64,000 nt of DNA, from positions 124,001-188,000 of the forward strand of contig JAVJSU010000061.1 in assembly GCA_040219275.1 (NCBI GenBank), in the 5' to 3' direction. A program made the translations under genes and the position numbers. The notes under the pieces were generated by a model. It saw nothing but the letters and a program-made list of their open reading frames with translations. It had not been told where the DNA came from and searched no databases. The stretch comes from JAVJSU01 sp040219275. Its GTDB lineage: Bacteria; Chloroflexota; Anaerolineae; Aggregatilineales; Phototrophicaceae. Shown one piece after another: positions 54,756-63,659 of the stretch; the stretch's first letter is position 1, and each line of letters begins with the position of its first letter.

Positions 54756-55255
54756 CGCAATTCACCTTTGACCCAGCGATCTACTACCGTGATTGTCGAG
54801 ATAAAAAACAATTCAGGAATATCCTCACGTGAAAACCAACCAAGCGCCTCAGCATCATCACCCGCACGAGGAATCCCATCGATAATTTCCGCGTGATAGG
54901 CAATCGTGATGGTTGTGCCTCCGCTGGTATGAAACACATCAATCACGTCGCCAATATCTACGGTAAGATCGGTCTCTTCCAACACTTCGCGTTTTGTCGC
55001 ATCCCGCGGATGTTCACCAAATTCGACAAAACCACCCGGTAAGCCCCATTTATGCTTGCCGGGATCATTCGCTCGTTGCGCTAATAAAATCCGACCATCA
55101 CGAATAATCAGCGCAATCGCCGCTACTTTGGGGTCAAAATAAACGATATGTCTACATGAGGTACACTGAGGGCGTTGTCTGCCATGAATGTCGTTTTCTT
55201 TCGTCTGTGAGCCACACGCAGGGCAAAAACCCGCTATCGGCATTTTGATGCTCAA
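54752..55255 (-). CDS. NUDIX hydrolase with N-terminal zinc ribbon
   Basis: 167 residues. A zinc ribbon has CPAC (Cys11, Cys14) and CTSC (Cys31, Cys34), as in NADH pyrophosphatase NudC, but the protein is shorter. The NUDIX box is GGFVEFGEHPRDATKREVLE followed by ETDL. The final Gly of the usual motif is Asp here. It probably hydrolyses a dinucleotide or nucleotide sugar. The start is TTG at 55255, which has GAGG six bases upstream and overlaps the anti-sigma gene stop; ATG at 55243 is the alternative. Confidence 0.88.
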   Translation of the reverse strand: MSIKMPIAGFCPACGSQTKENDIHGRQRPQCTSCRHIVYFDPKVAAIALIIRDGRILLAQRANDPGKHKWGLPGGFVEFGEHPRDATKREVLEETDLTVDIGDVIDVFHTSGGTTITIAYHAEIIDGIPRAGDDAEALGWFSREDIPELFFISTITVVDRWVKGELR

Positions 55256-56520
55256 GCTGAACCTCGCCGCGTTTGCAAATAGGTCAAAATCGCCACACCC
55301 GCCGCCAACACACCCGCGATAATCAACACAATCGCGGCAGTTTGCTGAGACTCCTGTTCGCTCTCATTCGTGTCACTACGCTGTTCAAACACACCGACTT
55401 CTTGCCCATCATTATCCGCAACGCTATCATCCTCTGGGGCGTTAAACAGCTCACGATTAACCGCCACTTCGGTGCTATCCAAACTCGTTTGTGTTTGCGC
55501 TTTGATTGCCTCTTGGGCAAGTTGCGTCGCGGTTCGGTATACGGCGTTATTGGTCGCGCTCGGCTGTACTTGTTGATTCAGCATTTGCGCGTCTTCTTCC
55601 TGCGCCGGAACTGTGTCAAAATAGAGTTGTGACTCGTTCGTCAATGACGATGATGGAAGTATTGTCTGGTCTGATGTCATCGGTGCAACAACCGCCTCCG
55701 CCATCTCTTCTTCCGGAGCAAATCGATCATCAGCGCCTTCGCCACCTAAACCGCCAGTATTTGTTCCGCTTTCATCTTGAGTATTCGATTCATCTGCTGT
55801 ACCGCTAAAGCCTAATAACGCCGTCCCTTGAATCGCCCCCGCTATAGGTGGTGCGAAAGTGCCGGGTTGTGTGGGCATCGCAGTTGCCTGTGCCGCCATG
55901 CCACCACTTGCCTCAGTATCAAATGCGTTTGCATTCGGTTCTTCAGCCAGATCAGCCTCTTCTGCATCTGAGTCCGCCATTTCTGCCGTGTCGCTAAGAT
56001 CATTCGCAGTGCGTGCAGAAGCCGTCAGCCGTTCAGCCGTAGAAAGTTCACCTGTGTTGGCAAACGACGTTTCGACAGTTGCTGTCATCATCGCCGAAGT
56101 TGTTGGTGCCGCCGCCACGATTGATTCTGATGCCGCGCTACTATCCGCCGCATCCTGTGATCCATTTGTGGACATCAAAATCAGCCCCAACGAGATCAAC
56201 ACAACCGCCGCCGCCGTGCTCAACGCGCTAATCAACGGTAAGGATGGGAACGTGATAATCCGCCCAGATGTGGGCTTCTTCGCTATCGAACTTTGTGCCT
56301 CGCGTCGAATATCCGCGACCATTGCAGGGGTCAGCGTATAATTTCTTGGCGCTTTCATCACAGGCAATTGGCGCATCAAAGCCACTGTCTGCCGGAGCGC
56401 GTTCAGTTCACGGCGCAAATCGGGCTCTATGCTCAGGCGTGCTTCTAGCGCCTCACGTTCGGATGAGGTTAGCATCTCATCAAGATATGCAGAAAGGAGT
56501 TCGTAGTCTTGCTCGGTCAT
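55252..56520 (-). CDS. Membrane-bound anti-sigma factor-like protein
   Basis: 422 residues. The N-terminus (MTEQDYELLSAYLDEMLTSS, then EREALEARLSIEPDLRRELN) matches the cytoplasmic anti-sigma domain but lacks the zinc-binding HxxxCxxC. A first membrane helix lies near 97-120 (LISALSTAAAVVLISLGLIL) and a second near 397-415 (IVLIIAGVLAAGVAILTYL). Between them is a long Ala/Thr/Glu-rich external region. It lies about 100 bases downstream of the ECF sigma factor gene and should hold that sigma factor at the membrane. The stimulus is unknown. Confidence 0.85.
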   Translation of the reverse strand: MTEQDYELLSAYLDEMLTSSEREALEARLSIEPDLRRELNALRQTVALMRQLPVMKAPRNYTLTPAMVADIRREAQSSIAKKPTSGRIITFPSLPLISALSTAAAVVLISLGLILMSTNGSQDAADSSAASESIVAAAPTTSAMMTATVETSFANTGELSTAERLTASARTANDLSDTAEMADSDAEEADLAEEPNANAFDTEASGGMAAQATAMPTQPGTFAPPIAGAIQGTALLGFSGTADESNTQDESGTNTGGLGGEGADDRFAPEEEMAEAVVAPMTSDQTILPSSSLTNESQLYFDTVPAQEEDAQMLNQQVQPSATNNAVYRTATQLAQEAIKAQTQTSLDSTEVAVNRELFNAPEDDSVADNDGQEVGVFEQRSDTNESEQESQQTAAIVLIIAGVLAAGVAILTYLQTRRGSA

Positions 56521-56621
56521 TATGATAAAGCCAATTCCGGGTTCATTGTTTGCGTTTGATCGAAAATGTGATTGAAAATGTTTACTACCATTAAAAAGCC
56601 AACCATTACACTCTAAACTTA

Positions 56622-57221
56622 CTACTCATTAGATAAACGATACTCGGACGGTAAAAGTTCCTGAAACGCCTGCAAACATTTCCGCATATTGTTACGCGCA
56701 CGGCTCAAGCGTGATTTTACGGTTCCTAATTGGGTGTCTATCGCGTCTGCAATGTCTTGATAGTTGTACCCCTCAATATCACTCATCACGATCACAACAC
56801 GCTGATCGTCCGAAAGTCCATTGATACACGATTGAATTGCGTCACTGAGTTCTGTTTCTTGCATCGCTTCTTCAGGGGATTTGGACTGATCCGGCAGAGG
56901 TGGTCCATCATCAGACTCACCACCGGGGAGGTCATCCAGTGCTGTTGCCGGACGACGTTTGTGATAACGCAAAATATCGTAACAGGTATTGGTTGCTACC
57001 CGTAATAACCATGCGCGAAAATTCCCCCCGCGATAAGTATCCAAACGGCGAAACGCATTGAGAAAGGATTCCTGCGTGCCATCATCCGCAGAGGCAGGGT
57101 CACCCATAATACGAAACGTCACCGAGTACACTGCATCCTGATAGCGTAATACCAGTGCATTGAACGCTTCAAGGTCGCCAGCCTGTGCGTCACGGATTAA
57201 TTGTGCGTCATCTTCCGCCAT
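56622..57221 (-). CDS. ECF-family RNA polymerase sigma factor
   Basis: 199 residues. Region 2 is DLEAFNALVLRYQDAVYSVT, then ADDGTQESFLNAFRRLDTYR and FRAWLLRVATNTCYDILRYH. Region 4 has INGLSDDQRVVIVMSDIEGY and YQDIADAIDTQLGTVKSRLS. This is the standard sigma-E type layout without regions 1 and 3. It probably directs stress-type transcription and is controlled by the anti-sigma gene downstream. ATG at 57221 is used; a GTG at 57236 would add five residues. Neither has a strong ribosome-binding site. Confidence 0.95.
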   Translation of the reverse strand: MAEDDAQLIRDAQAGDLEAFNALVLRYQDAVYSVTFRIMGDPASADDGTQESFLNAFRRLDTYRGGNFRAWLLRVATNTCYDILRYHKRRPATALDDLPGGESDDGPPLPDQSKSPEEAMQETELSDAIQSCINGLSDDQRVVIVMSDIEGYNYQDIADAIDTQLGTVKSRLSRARNNMRKCLQAFQELLPSEYRLSNE

Positions 57222-57308
57222 TGACAATTGCGCCACTTGCTTCTATCATTCTCACCAGTGTTAGACACAACATTCTACCACAAAACATCTCATACAAAAC
57301 TATTAATA

Positions 57309-57389
57309 GCCGGTGTGATGGAACGGCAGACATGATCGACTCAAAATCGATTGCCTTCGGGCGTGTGGGTTCAAATCCCACCACCGGCA
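57309..57389 (+). tRNA. tRNA-Leu (anticodon CAA)
   Basis: Acceptor stem GCCGGTG/CACCGGC (57309-57315 with 57382-57388) and discriminator A at 57389. The anticodon stem ATCGA/TCGAT holds loop CTCAAAA, so the anticodon is CAA, reading UUG. A long variable arm (TGCCTTCGGGCG) marks a class II tRNA, and the T-arm is GTGGG-TTCAAAT-CCCAC. CCA is not encoded. Confidence 0.96.
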
Positions 57390-57392
57390 CAA

Positions 57393-57421
57393 AAAAAAGT
57401 ACCTACACAGGTACTTTTTTT
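57393..57421 (+). terminator. Terminator of tRNA-Leu
   Basis: AAAAAAGTACCT (57393-57404) pairs perfectly with AGGTACTTTTTT (57409-57420) around loop ACAC, starting four bases after the tRNA and followed by another T. Confidence 0.9.
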
Positions 57422-57459
57422 GTTTCTATTTTAATTTACATGGCATGATAGCTCAATCA

Positions 57460-57705
57460 TCAGGATTCGGACCGATGTTGCAAGGGTTCGATAATGCGCC
57501 ATAGCGCAGGCACAACGGACTCGCGATCTAAGGTACGACAAAATGCGAGGAACTCTGCATAATCAAGTGTGTAGCCCATATTCAACGCCATCCGCCACAA
57601 CCGGATCAAATCTGTAGGCGCAAAGTCAGCAATTTTCATCTGCAAAGTCAGGCTATGTGCTATCCTATCAAAGAAACGCTCCGCTTCCACCCGCGTGCCT
57701 GTCAT
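57460..57705 (-). CDS. Small hypothetical protein
   Basis: 81 residues from ATG 57705, which has GAAGGG just upstream; longer starts to 57807 exist. The sequence (EAERFFDRIAHSLTLQMKIA, DLIRLWRMALNMGYTLDYAE) looks like a compact helical protein. No family is recognised. It lies between the tRNA terminator and the BTAD regulator, in the same direction as the latter and 136 bases downstream of it. It could be a chance reading frame. Confidence 0.4.
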   Translation of the reverse strand: MTGTRVEAERFFDRIAHSLTLQMKIADFAPTDLIRLWRMALNMGYTLDYAEFLAFCRTLDRESVVPALWRIIEPLQHRSES

Positions 57706-57841
57706 AAGCCCTTCAATTCTGTGCATCGTGTCCAATAAACAGCCACAAATACACAGTAACAAAGGTGCGTTACAAGATCGCTTCAAAAATGTTTCACAAA
57801 GAATCAAGAATCCAGTGATAGCTGTAAACTCACTACTGAAA

Positions 57842-59614
57842 TTACGTCGTAAACATGGATTTCGCGTGCATCACCAGCAAAGCGTGAATCTGAAATTGTC
57901 CCTGTGTTGCCGGTTCAAGCAACCCACGTTCCACCAATAACCGAATCGTCTTGCGAGGCTCGTCCACCGCCCACACAGCTTGTAAGGCATCCTCATCGAA
58001 ATAAGCGGGCTTCGGCGCAAAAACACCCAATAACGCGAACCGTTCACGGCTTTCAGCGTCCAGTAAATTGGTACTTTTGCGTAACAGCGCTTCTACCGTC
58101 AAGGGCACTTCATCCTGCGAGTCCTGACGATCTGCGGGTGCGTTTTCAGCCAATAAACGGGCATCATGGCGCAATTCATTCAGCAATTTTTTCACGCCCC
58201 ATCCCATGCTTGCCTCAGCACGGAGCAAGCGCCCTGCTACCTGCAACGCCAATGGCAAGCCTTCTAAATCATGGACGAGCGCCCGTATCTCATCAGGCGC
58301 TTCTTGCACAGCAACCGGAGCAAGTGTCTCTAATAAGGCAATTGAATCCATATCACTCAAAATGGGGAGCTTATAAATATCTTGCGGGCGCACCGCCACC
58401 GACTGCACCACACTATTCAGGCGGGTTGTCATCAGCATCACACATTGGGAACCACCCACACGGAACGGAGTCACATGAGCGACATCCCACACATCATCGA
58501 CCACAATCAACATGCGCTGAGATTTTAACGCCACCATTACGCGAGAAGATAACGCCTCAATTGTAGTTACGCCACTTATATCCACATTCAGCGCGTTCGC
58601 CCATACGGTTAATTCAGAGAATAAGTCCGGCGCTTCGCCTAAAGATGTCCACAACACACCATCAGGGAACAGCATATGCACATACGGATCATGTGCCAGC
58701 ATAGCGGTGAGTGTGGTTTTGCCAATTCCAGGCCAGCCCTGCACAATTTGAATCTTGGGAGTTGTCGTTGTTGCATCACGCAGAGCCGCCAACCTGGATT
58801 GCATGGATTGAAGCGCATCTTCACGCCCAACAATCAAATCTGGCACGGGCGGTAAATTGCCATAAATCGGCGTTTCTGTCTCAAATAACGGGATCGTCTG
58901 ATTTCCTTGAATGGCTTCATATAATTCCAGCGTAAGTGGATGCGGGCTTTCGTCCAATTCTTGCTTTAACAGATTTTGCAGATGTCCATATTGATGCAAT
59001 GCCATTGCCCGCTGACCGATGTAGCTATAAGCACGCATCAATTGACGTTGTGCAACCTCGTAATAAGGGTCAATCGTTAGCCATCGCTCTAATGTCTCAA
59101 TCGCCCCATGAACATCGTTGGTCAGTAATTGATGATTGACCAACTGCTCTAATACGCCGATAAACTTCTTCTGAAGATGTTGGGTGCTAATCAATTGCCA
59201 GTTGTCATATTCCGCGCTACCAGAGATCGTGAAGCCTTGCATAAAATGATCGTCATACAGCGCAACCGCATCGTGCATCATGGCAGTCGTCGGATTATTT
59301 TGCAGAAGACCAAGAAATTGCGCGACATCAATCCACAAATCGTCGGCTTCACGCAGAGAAATGATGTTACGATCCACCACTAGAAAATCACTTACCGGAG
59401 TTTTGTTCAAATCCGTTAGGAGCAAACGCAAGCCGGAACGCGCCTGCTTCTCGTCCTGATCCGGGAAGAAAATTGCTGTTAATGAATCTCGACTGTGTGA
59501 TTTACCCGTGACCGCTAAATAAGCAAGTAGAGCCAGTGCTTTGCGTCGTTTAAGTTCAACGTCTTCATCATCAAATGTGATGCGGGGATGACCTAACAAT
59601 AAAATTCTGAGCAC
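57842..59614 (-). CDS. Transcriptional regulator with BTAD and NB-ARC domains (SARP-like)
   Basis: 590 residues. An N-terminal winged-helix domain (LRILLLGHPRITFDDEDVEL, KALALLAYLAVTGKSHSRDS) is followed by the bacterial transcriptional activation domain, whose TPR-like helices include EVAQRQLMRAYSYIGQRAMA. An NB-ARC ATPase follows, with P-loop QGWPGIGKTTLTAML and Walker B MLIVVDDVWD, and then a helical end. This is the plan of SARP/AfsR-like activators without the long C-terminal TPR. GTG at 59614 follows AGGAG; the open reading continues to TTG 59650. The target genes are unknown. Confidence 0.87.
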   Translation of the reverse strand: MLRILLLGHPRITFDDEDVELKRRKALALLAYLAVTGKSHSRDSLTAIFFPDQDEKQARSGLRLLLTDLNKTPVSDFLVVDRNIISLREADDLWIDVAQFLGLLQNNPTTAMMHDAVALYDDHFMQGFTISGSAEYDNWQLISTQHLQKKFIGVLEQLVNHQLLTNDVHGAIETLERWLTIDPYYEVAQRQLMRAYSYIGQRAMALHQYGHLQNLLKQELDESPHPLTLELYEAIQGNQTIPLFETETPIYGNLPPVPDLIVGREDALQSMQSRLAALRDATTTTPKIQIVQGWPGIGKTTLTAMLAHDPYVHMLFPDGVLWTSLGEAPDLFSELTVWANALNVDISGVTTIEALSSRVMVALKSQRMLIVVDDVWDVAHVTPFRVGGSQCVMLMTTRLNSVVQSVAVRPQDIYKLPILSDMDSIALLETLAPVAVQEAPDEIRALVHDLEGLPLALQVAGRLLRAEASMGWGVKKLLNELRHDARLLAENAPADRQDSQDEVPLTVEALLRKSTNLLDAESRERFALLGVFAPKPAYFDEDALQAVWAVDEPRKTIRLLVERGLLEPATQGQFQIHALLVMHAKSMFTT

Positions 59615-59826
59615 CTTGTCTCCTCTCGATACAAGATTTTCTTGCGACAACTATTACGCGTCATTATACGTTTGAGGGGAAATACCCGCCAACGCTCTTT
59701 ATCAGAATTTACATAATTGGCAAATTTTATGATTTTTAACCGACGATTACCGTATTCTGACTTTCCTTTAAACGCAACTCGACATAAGATAACAACCTAT
59801 CAACAAATTCAATCGATAAAGATCGT

Positions 59827-60207
59827 ATGTCAAGATTTTTCATTTCAATCATCATTGGTTTAGTGATCGGCGCAATTCTAGGATTATTTCTCGGCTGGGT
59901 ACAATTTCCAGTCGAGTTTGTAAACAGTCCCGCCAGTTCACTCACAACCCGCTATAAAGACGAATATACTGTCATGATTGCCAACGGCTATCGTGGGGAT
60001 AGTGATGTGCAAGGTGCGATTGAGCGACTTCGCATATTGGGCATAGAGAATGTGCCCGTTTATGTGCAGGAAACCGCCGAGCGTTATATCACCAATTCCC
60101 GCGTCGTAGAGGATATTGTCGCGCTGGTTGCCCTTTCAAACGCGCTGGGCAGGCTCACGCCAATTATGGAACCCTATCTGGAAATTGTCGCACCGGAGGG
60201 GCAATAG
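59827..60207 (+). CDS. Small membrane-anchored protein, related to the next gene
   Basis: 126 residues. One Gly-rich N-terminal membrane helix (FFISIIIGLVIGAILGLFLG) is followed by an external domain with TTRYKDEYTVMIANGYRGDS and DVQGAIERLRILGIENVPVY. The same arrangement (helix, then Y..V...Y....D...A..RL..L) occurs in the next protein, so the two are paralogues. The downstream gene begins one base inside the stop codon, showing coupling. No known family is recognised. Confidence 0.7.
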   Translation: MSRFFISIIIGLVIGAILGLFLGWVQFPVEFVNSPASSLTTRYKDEYTVMIANGYRGDSDVQGAIERLRILGIENVPVYVQETAERYITNSRVVEDIVALVALSNALGRLTPIMEPYLEIVAPEGQ

Positions 60208-61142
60208 TGTCCGATTACGAAAATTACAGCGGAAAAACGTCTGAAGCCCGTTTACGTCAGCGCAGTCGTTATACGCGCCCTCGCACCTATATTTCGTGGT
60301 CATGGCTGATCGTCGGCGTGGCGCTTGGCATCGTCGGTGGCGTTTTCTTCGCATGGAATGTCGCGCCGGTTGAGGAATTTGACACCGTACCGCGCCAACT
60401 TCGCATGGAAGACCGCGCCAATTATGTTGTCGCCGTGATGCTTGACTACAACATCACCAACGACCTCGATACTGCGCTTCAACGCCTTATCGACCTGAAT
60501 CTGCCCGGTGATGATCCCATTCAACAGGTTGCAGAAATCGCCTGTGATCTGGTCAGTACGGGCTATGCGAGTAGTAGCAGTGGTTTACGGGCGGTTCGCG
60601 TGATGATGAGCTTCTACCAAAATCTGGAAAGATCAGGTTGTGCGGATGAATTACTGCCTGCAAACAGCACACCATTGCCACAAGTGGTTCAGATCACCGT
60701 CCCCACCCCCACACTTGCGCCACCCGCCAGCAAAACGCCCACGCCCATCGGACCCGATCTGCCAACGGCAACCGCGTCCAGCTTCCAAATCCCGACCAGC
60801 ACCAATTCGCGCCAATTTGAATATTTTGTACAAAGTACGTTTTGTGATGTTGAATTGACAGCACTCATCGAGGTGCGTGTATTCGATTTTGATGGTACGC
60901 CCCTACCCGGTCAACCGATTCGGGTTCGTTGGAATAGTGGGGAAAGTTTATTCTTTACAGGCTTAAAACCAGAGCGTGGCGCTGAATATGCCGATTTCCA
61001 GATGGAACAAGGTCGAGAATATTTAATCGAAATGCCAGGACTATCTGACCCTTCACCCACACCACTCTCCGCAGAACCCTGCAACACAGAAACCGGACAA
61101 CAGGCGTTACGATCCTATCGGATTGTCTTCCGTCCAAATTAA
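60207..61142 (+). CDS. Membrane-anchored protein with Thr/Pro linker, paralogue of its neighbour
   Basis: 311 residues starting with GTG at 60207. A basic cytoplasmic N-terminus (RLRQRSRYTRPRTY) precedes one membrane helix (about 33-50). An external helical domain follows (MEDRANYVVAVMLDYNITND, LDTALQRLIDLNL), then a Thr/Pro-rich linker (PTPTLAPPASKTPTPIG). A strand-rich C-terminal domain has EVRVFDFDGTPLPGQPIRVR, which resembles a carboxypeptidase-regulatory or Ig-like module. It probably works with the upstream protein at the cell surface. Function is unknown. Confidence 0.72.
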   Translation: MSDYENYSGKTSEARLRQRSRYTRPRTYISWSWLIVGVALGIVGGVFFAWNVAPVEEFDTVPRQLRMEDRANYVVAVMLDYNITNDLDTALQRLIDLNLPGDDPIQQVAEIACDLVSTGYASSSSGLRAVRVMMSFYQNLERSGCADELLPANSTPLPQVVQITVPTPTLAPPASKTPTPIGPDLPTATASSFQIPTSTNSRQFEYFVQSTFCDVELTALIEVRVFDFDGTPLPGQPIRVRWNSGESLFFTGLKPERGAEYADFQMEQGREYLIEMPGLSDPSPTPLSAEPCNTETGQQALRSYRIVFRPN

Positions 61143-61153
61143 ATGCGCTATTT

Positions 61154-61192
61154 ATGGACGGGATGATTGTTTAGATTTCCCGTCCATTTTTT
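61154..61192. terminator. Terminator between convergent genes
   Basis: ATGGACGGGA (61154-61163) pairs perfectly with TCCCGTCCAT (61178-61187), followed by TTTTT. It ends the plus-strand membrane-protein pair. Confidence 0.88.
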
Positions 61193-61196
61193 CACC

Positions 61197-61985
61197 TCAT
61201 TTAGCGTTTTCAGCAACAAACGCCCGCACCACCTTAAGCGTACTGTCTAATGCCAGATCAGCCCCTTCGAGCGTCTGATTCCACGAACTGAACAGAATAC
61301 CAGCGACCTGTGCCTCGTGTGTCACCCGTTCCAATGTAGCAATAGTCTGCGCCAACGATGGACCACCGACTGATGGATAATTCATGGCAGGCATATCTGA
61401 TAAGCGCACCACATCTGTATCAAAGTGGACATACAGGGGTTTTTGTGGCAATGGCACGGTCAGTAAATCGTCGATATTTTCGAGATGTGTCAGTGCGCTT
61501 GACCGCAGAGCTTCAGCTTCTTCAGGGTCAAGATCACGCGCATCGGTGATTACGACATCGTTTTCAGCAAGTGGTGATAAGCCCACACCTGCCATCAAGG
61601 CTTCATTCCCCCGTCCAACTATGGCGGCGAGTGGCATCCCGCCCAAAAAGTCACTCGGACTTGTCTCCGGCGTGTTGAAGTCACCATGTGCGTCATACCA
61701 CAGGATTGCCGGATCGTGCGCCTCTAAGCCCTTAAGCGCGCCCAGAGCAAACACGCAATCGCCTGCGAAAATTAACGGCGTTTTCCCCTCATGGGCTTTA
61801 ATCGCGTTTGCCAGCGCAACATTCACGGCGACAACATGATCGGGATACGCCGCATAATCTGGCTGAATATCCACCCACTCCGCACCAATAGATTCAGCGA
61901 TTCCACTATGCTTGATCGCCTCCACAGCGGAGACAGATTGACGTTCGCCGATCCAATAGGGCGCACCGATGCACACATAACTCAT
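61197..61985 (-). CDS. Arginase/agmatinase-superfamily protein
   Basis: 262 residues. Metal-binding motifs of ureohydrolases are present: WYDAHGDFNTPETSPSDFLG (Asp-Ala-His-x-Asp) and VHFDTDVVRLSDMP (Asp-x-Asp). The first ligand motif, normally GGDHS, reads FAGDCVFALG, so the usual His is Cys. The family hydrolyses guanidino or related groups with two manganese ions; the substrate here is uncertain. The ATG has AGGAG upstream and overlaps the stop of the lipoprotein gene by four bases. Confidence 0.85.
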   Translation of the reverse strand: MSYVCIGAPYWIGERQSVSAVEAIKHSGIAESIGAEWVDIQPDYAAYPDHVVAVNVALANAIKAHEGKTPLIFAGDCVFALGALKGLEAHDPAILWYDAHGDFNTPETSPSDFLGGMPLAAIVGRGNEALMAGVGLSPLAENDVVITDARDLDPEEAEALRSSALTHLENIDDLLTVPLPQKPLYVHFDTDVVRLSDMPAMNYPSVGGPSLAQTIATLERVTHEAQVAGILFSSWNQTLEGADLALDSTLKVVRAFVAENAK

Positions 61986-63256
61986 TCATTTGCTCCTGTA
62001 AGCTCAAAATCCTTCGTGGATGTGAAATTCTGATGTGCCGCACCGTTCAAGGTGGGTTCGCTCCAGGTAAGGTACAGATGACGGTCACGGTCTGTAACTA
62101 AAGCAGGCGCACCAATCAGTGCATGATTCAGCGTGACGACAGGTTGAACCGCAATCACACTACCCTCTGCCAGATACATAATGACCAGTTCATCACCAAT
62201 TTCACCTGCTAATGTCACAAAATCGAAATTGCCTGATAGTGGGGATGACCACTGTAGCCAATTCTCACCACGCGAGGTAAGGAAAGCACTCCCGCCGTTA
62301 AAAGTCGTTTCGTAGCGAGTATCGCTCATCTCGCCGATCCCTAAACGCTCCGGTGCTGACCAATTTTCCGATGACAACGGGCGATGTGCGAACCACGTTT
62401 CCGCAGAACCATCCCCACGAACGATCATCCAGAATAAATAAGTAGTCACGGAATCTGTAAGCGCATGAAAATCAACGATACGATCTGCGGGACTGATGAG
62501 CGGGCTATCTATTGCTGACGTGATATTTTCCAGCTCATCATTCACAAGATCGCCATATATCACCAGATGATCGGATGCTCGCAACCAGTATGCGCCCAAC
62601 CCATCATCCAACGTGATAAACGCCGGAAAACGCGCATCAGTTGTCAGGCGTTGTGGAAAATTTGGTCGCCCAATTACATCTATTGCCTGTAAATACAGCG
62701 TCGGTTCTCCGCGTGATCCACCCGTCCACAGTACCCTTGCGCCTCCATCACCATCAGCGATGACATCAAAAGTTTCTGCCCGAATATCAGCAAGTCGGAT
62801 GTGTGCACGGGGCATCTCCGCGTTTTCATTTAGGCGTGCCATCCACAGCAACGCGTCGCCTTCAGGCTGATTGTAGATCGCATCAATCCAGAATAAATGT
62901 CCACCGCCGGCTGTGACGGGAACGAATTGCAAATCATGGGGATAGGCAACAGGAATGGGCAACGGAAGAGAGGTTGTAATTCCCTGCGCGCTGATATTGC
63001 GCTCCACCAGATACACACTGCCCTCATCATTATCGGCTTCCGCATCAACGCCCACCCATACGGCAATCAAGCCCGCGGACGAAACAGCCAGCACGGGCGC
63101 GTCAAGTTGTTCTGCATCGGCGAGGGTGATAACCTGCCCCCAACGTGATTCACGGGAGGGAATTGTGTCACTCTGCGCTAGCAAACCATTGCCACGCGTA
63201 TTTGCGCCGCAACCAGCCAGCAAAATAACCAAAATTAGCGCGTACAACAATCGCAT
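61982..63256 (-). CDS. Lipoprotein with beta-propeller-like repeats
   Basis: 424 residues. A lipoprotein signal (MRLLYALILVILLAGCGANT, lipobox LAGC) is followed by strand-rich repeats with APVLAVSSAGLIAVWVGVD, GGGHLFWIDAIYNQPEGDAL, GGARVLWTGGSRGEPTLYLQ and DRHLYLTWSEPTLNG. These look like propeller blades of a sialidase- or WD40-like type. It should be anchored on the outer face of the membrane. Binding partner and function are unknown. It precedes and overlaps the arginase-family gene. Confidence 0.75.
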   Translation of the reverse strand: MRLLYALILVILLAGCGANTRGNGLLAQSDTIPSRESRWGQVITLADAEQLDAPVLAVSSAGLIAVWVGVDAEADNDEGSVYLVERNISAQGITTSLPLPIPVAYPHDLQFVPVTAGGGHLFWIDAIYNQPEGDALLWMARLNENAEMPRAHIRLADIRAETFDVIADGDGGARVLWTGGSRGEPTLYLQAIDVIGRPNFPQRLTTDARFPAFITLDDGLGAYWLRASDHLVIYGDLVNDELENITSAIDSPLISPADRIVDFHALTDSVTTYLFWMIVRGDGSAETWFAHRPLSSENWSAPERLGIGEMSDTRYETTFNGGSAFLTSRGENWLQWSSPLSGNFDFVTLAGEIGDELVIMYLAEGSVIAVQPVVTLNHALIGAPALVTDRDRHLYLTWSEPTLNGAAHQNFTSTKDFELTGANE

Positions 63257-63262
63257 ACGTTG

Positions 63263-63646
63263 TTAAATTTCCGTCAGGGGAACAAGGTCTTCCGGTCCAG
63301 CATATTTGATCTTCTGACTGGCATAATAGGCGATATTTTCTACGACGTAGCGGGCAACATCCCATGTCACGTTCGGCAAAATCGCCTCTTGCCTGCCATA
63401 ATACACCCCGATATGATAGCGTTCTTCACCGCGCAGAAACACATTCTTGACGATCCAACCCGCCAGTCCTGCCGCATGAGGTGCAACCACAACTTCAACT
63501 TCTTCAATCATATGCCACGCCACAGCTTGACCATCCATCACTATTTCTGAGCCATACGCGTCAAAGTGATTCACGATGTACTGCCCATCAGTCTCGCTCA
63601 ATTTTTCTGTGGTCGGGCGGTAGTTAATCTTTTGTAGAAATGTCAT
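63263..63646 (-). CDS. Hypothetical protein, PH-like, unknown function
   Basis: 127 residues. AGAGG lies nine bases before the ATG at 63646, which is preferred over a longer reading from 63691 that would overlap the upstream gene. The sequence (YIVNHFDAYGSEIVMDGQAV, HMIEEVEVVVAPHAAGLAGW, RYHIGVYYGRQEAILPNVTW) is alternating strands followed by a final helix (WDVARYVVENIAYYAS), compatible with a PH-like barrel. No signal or membrane segment is seen. It lies six bases upstream of the lipoprotein gene, so it is probably co-transcribed. Confidence 0.65.
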   Translation of the reverse strand: MTFLQKINYRPTTEKLSETDGQYIVNHFDAYGSEIVMDGQAVAWHMIEEVEVVVAPHAAGLAGWIVKNVFLRGEERYHIGVYYGRQEAILPNVTWDVARYVVENIAYYASQKIKYAGPEDLVPLTEI

Positions 63647-63659
63647 TCCAATAAACCTC

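Noticed and set aside
57309..57389. Possible selenocysteine tRNA because of the long variable arm and the selenoprotein in the window
   Set aside because: The anticodon is CAA and the stem lengths are those of a normal class II tRNA-Leu.
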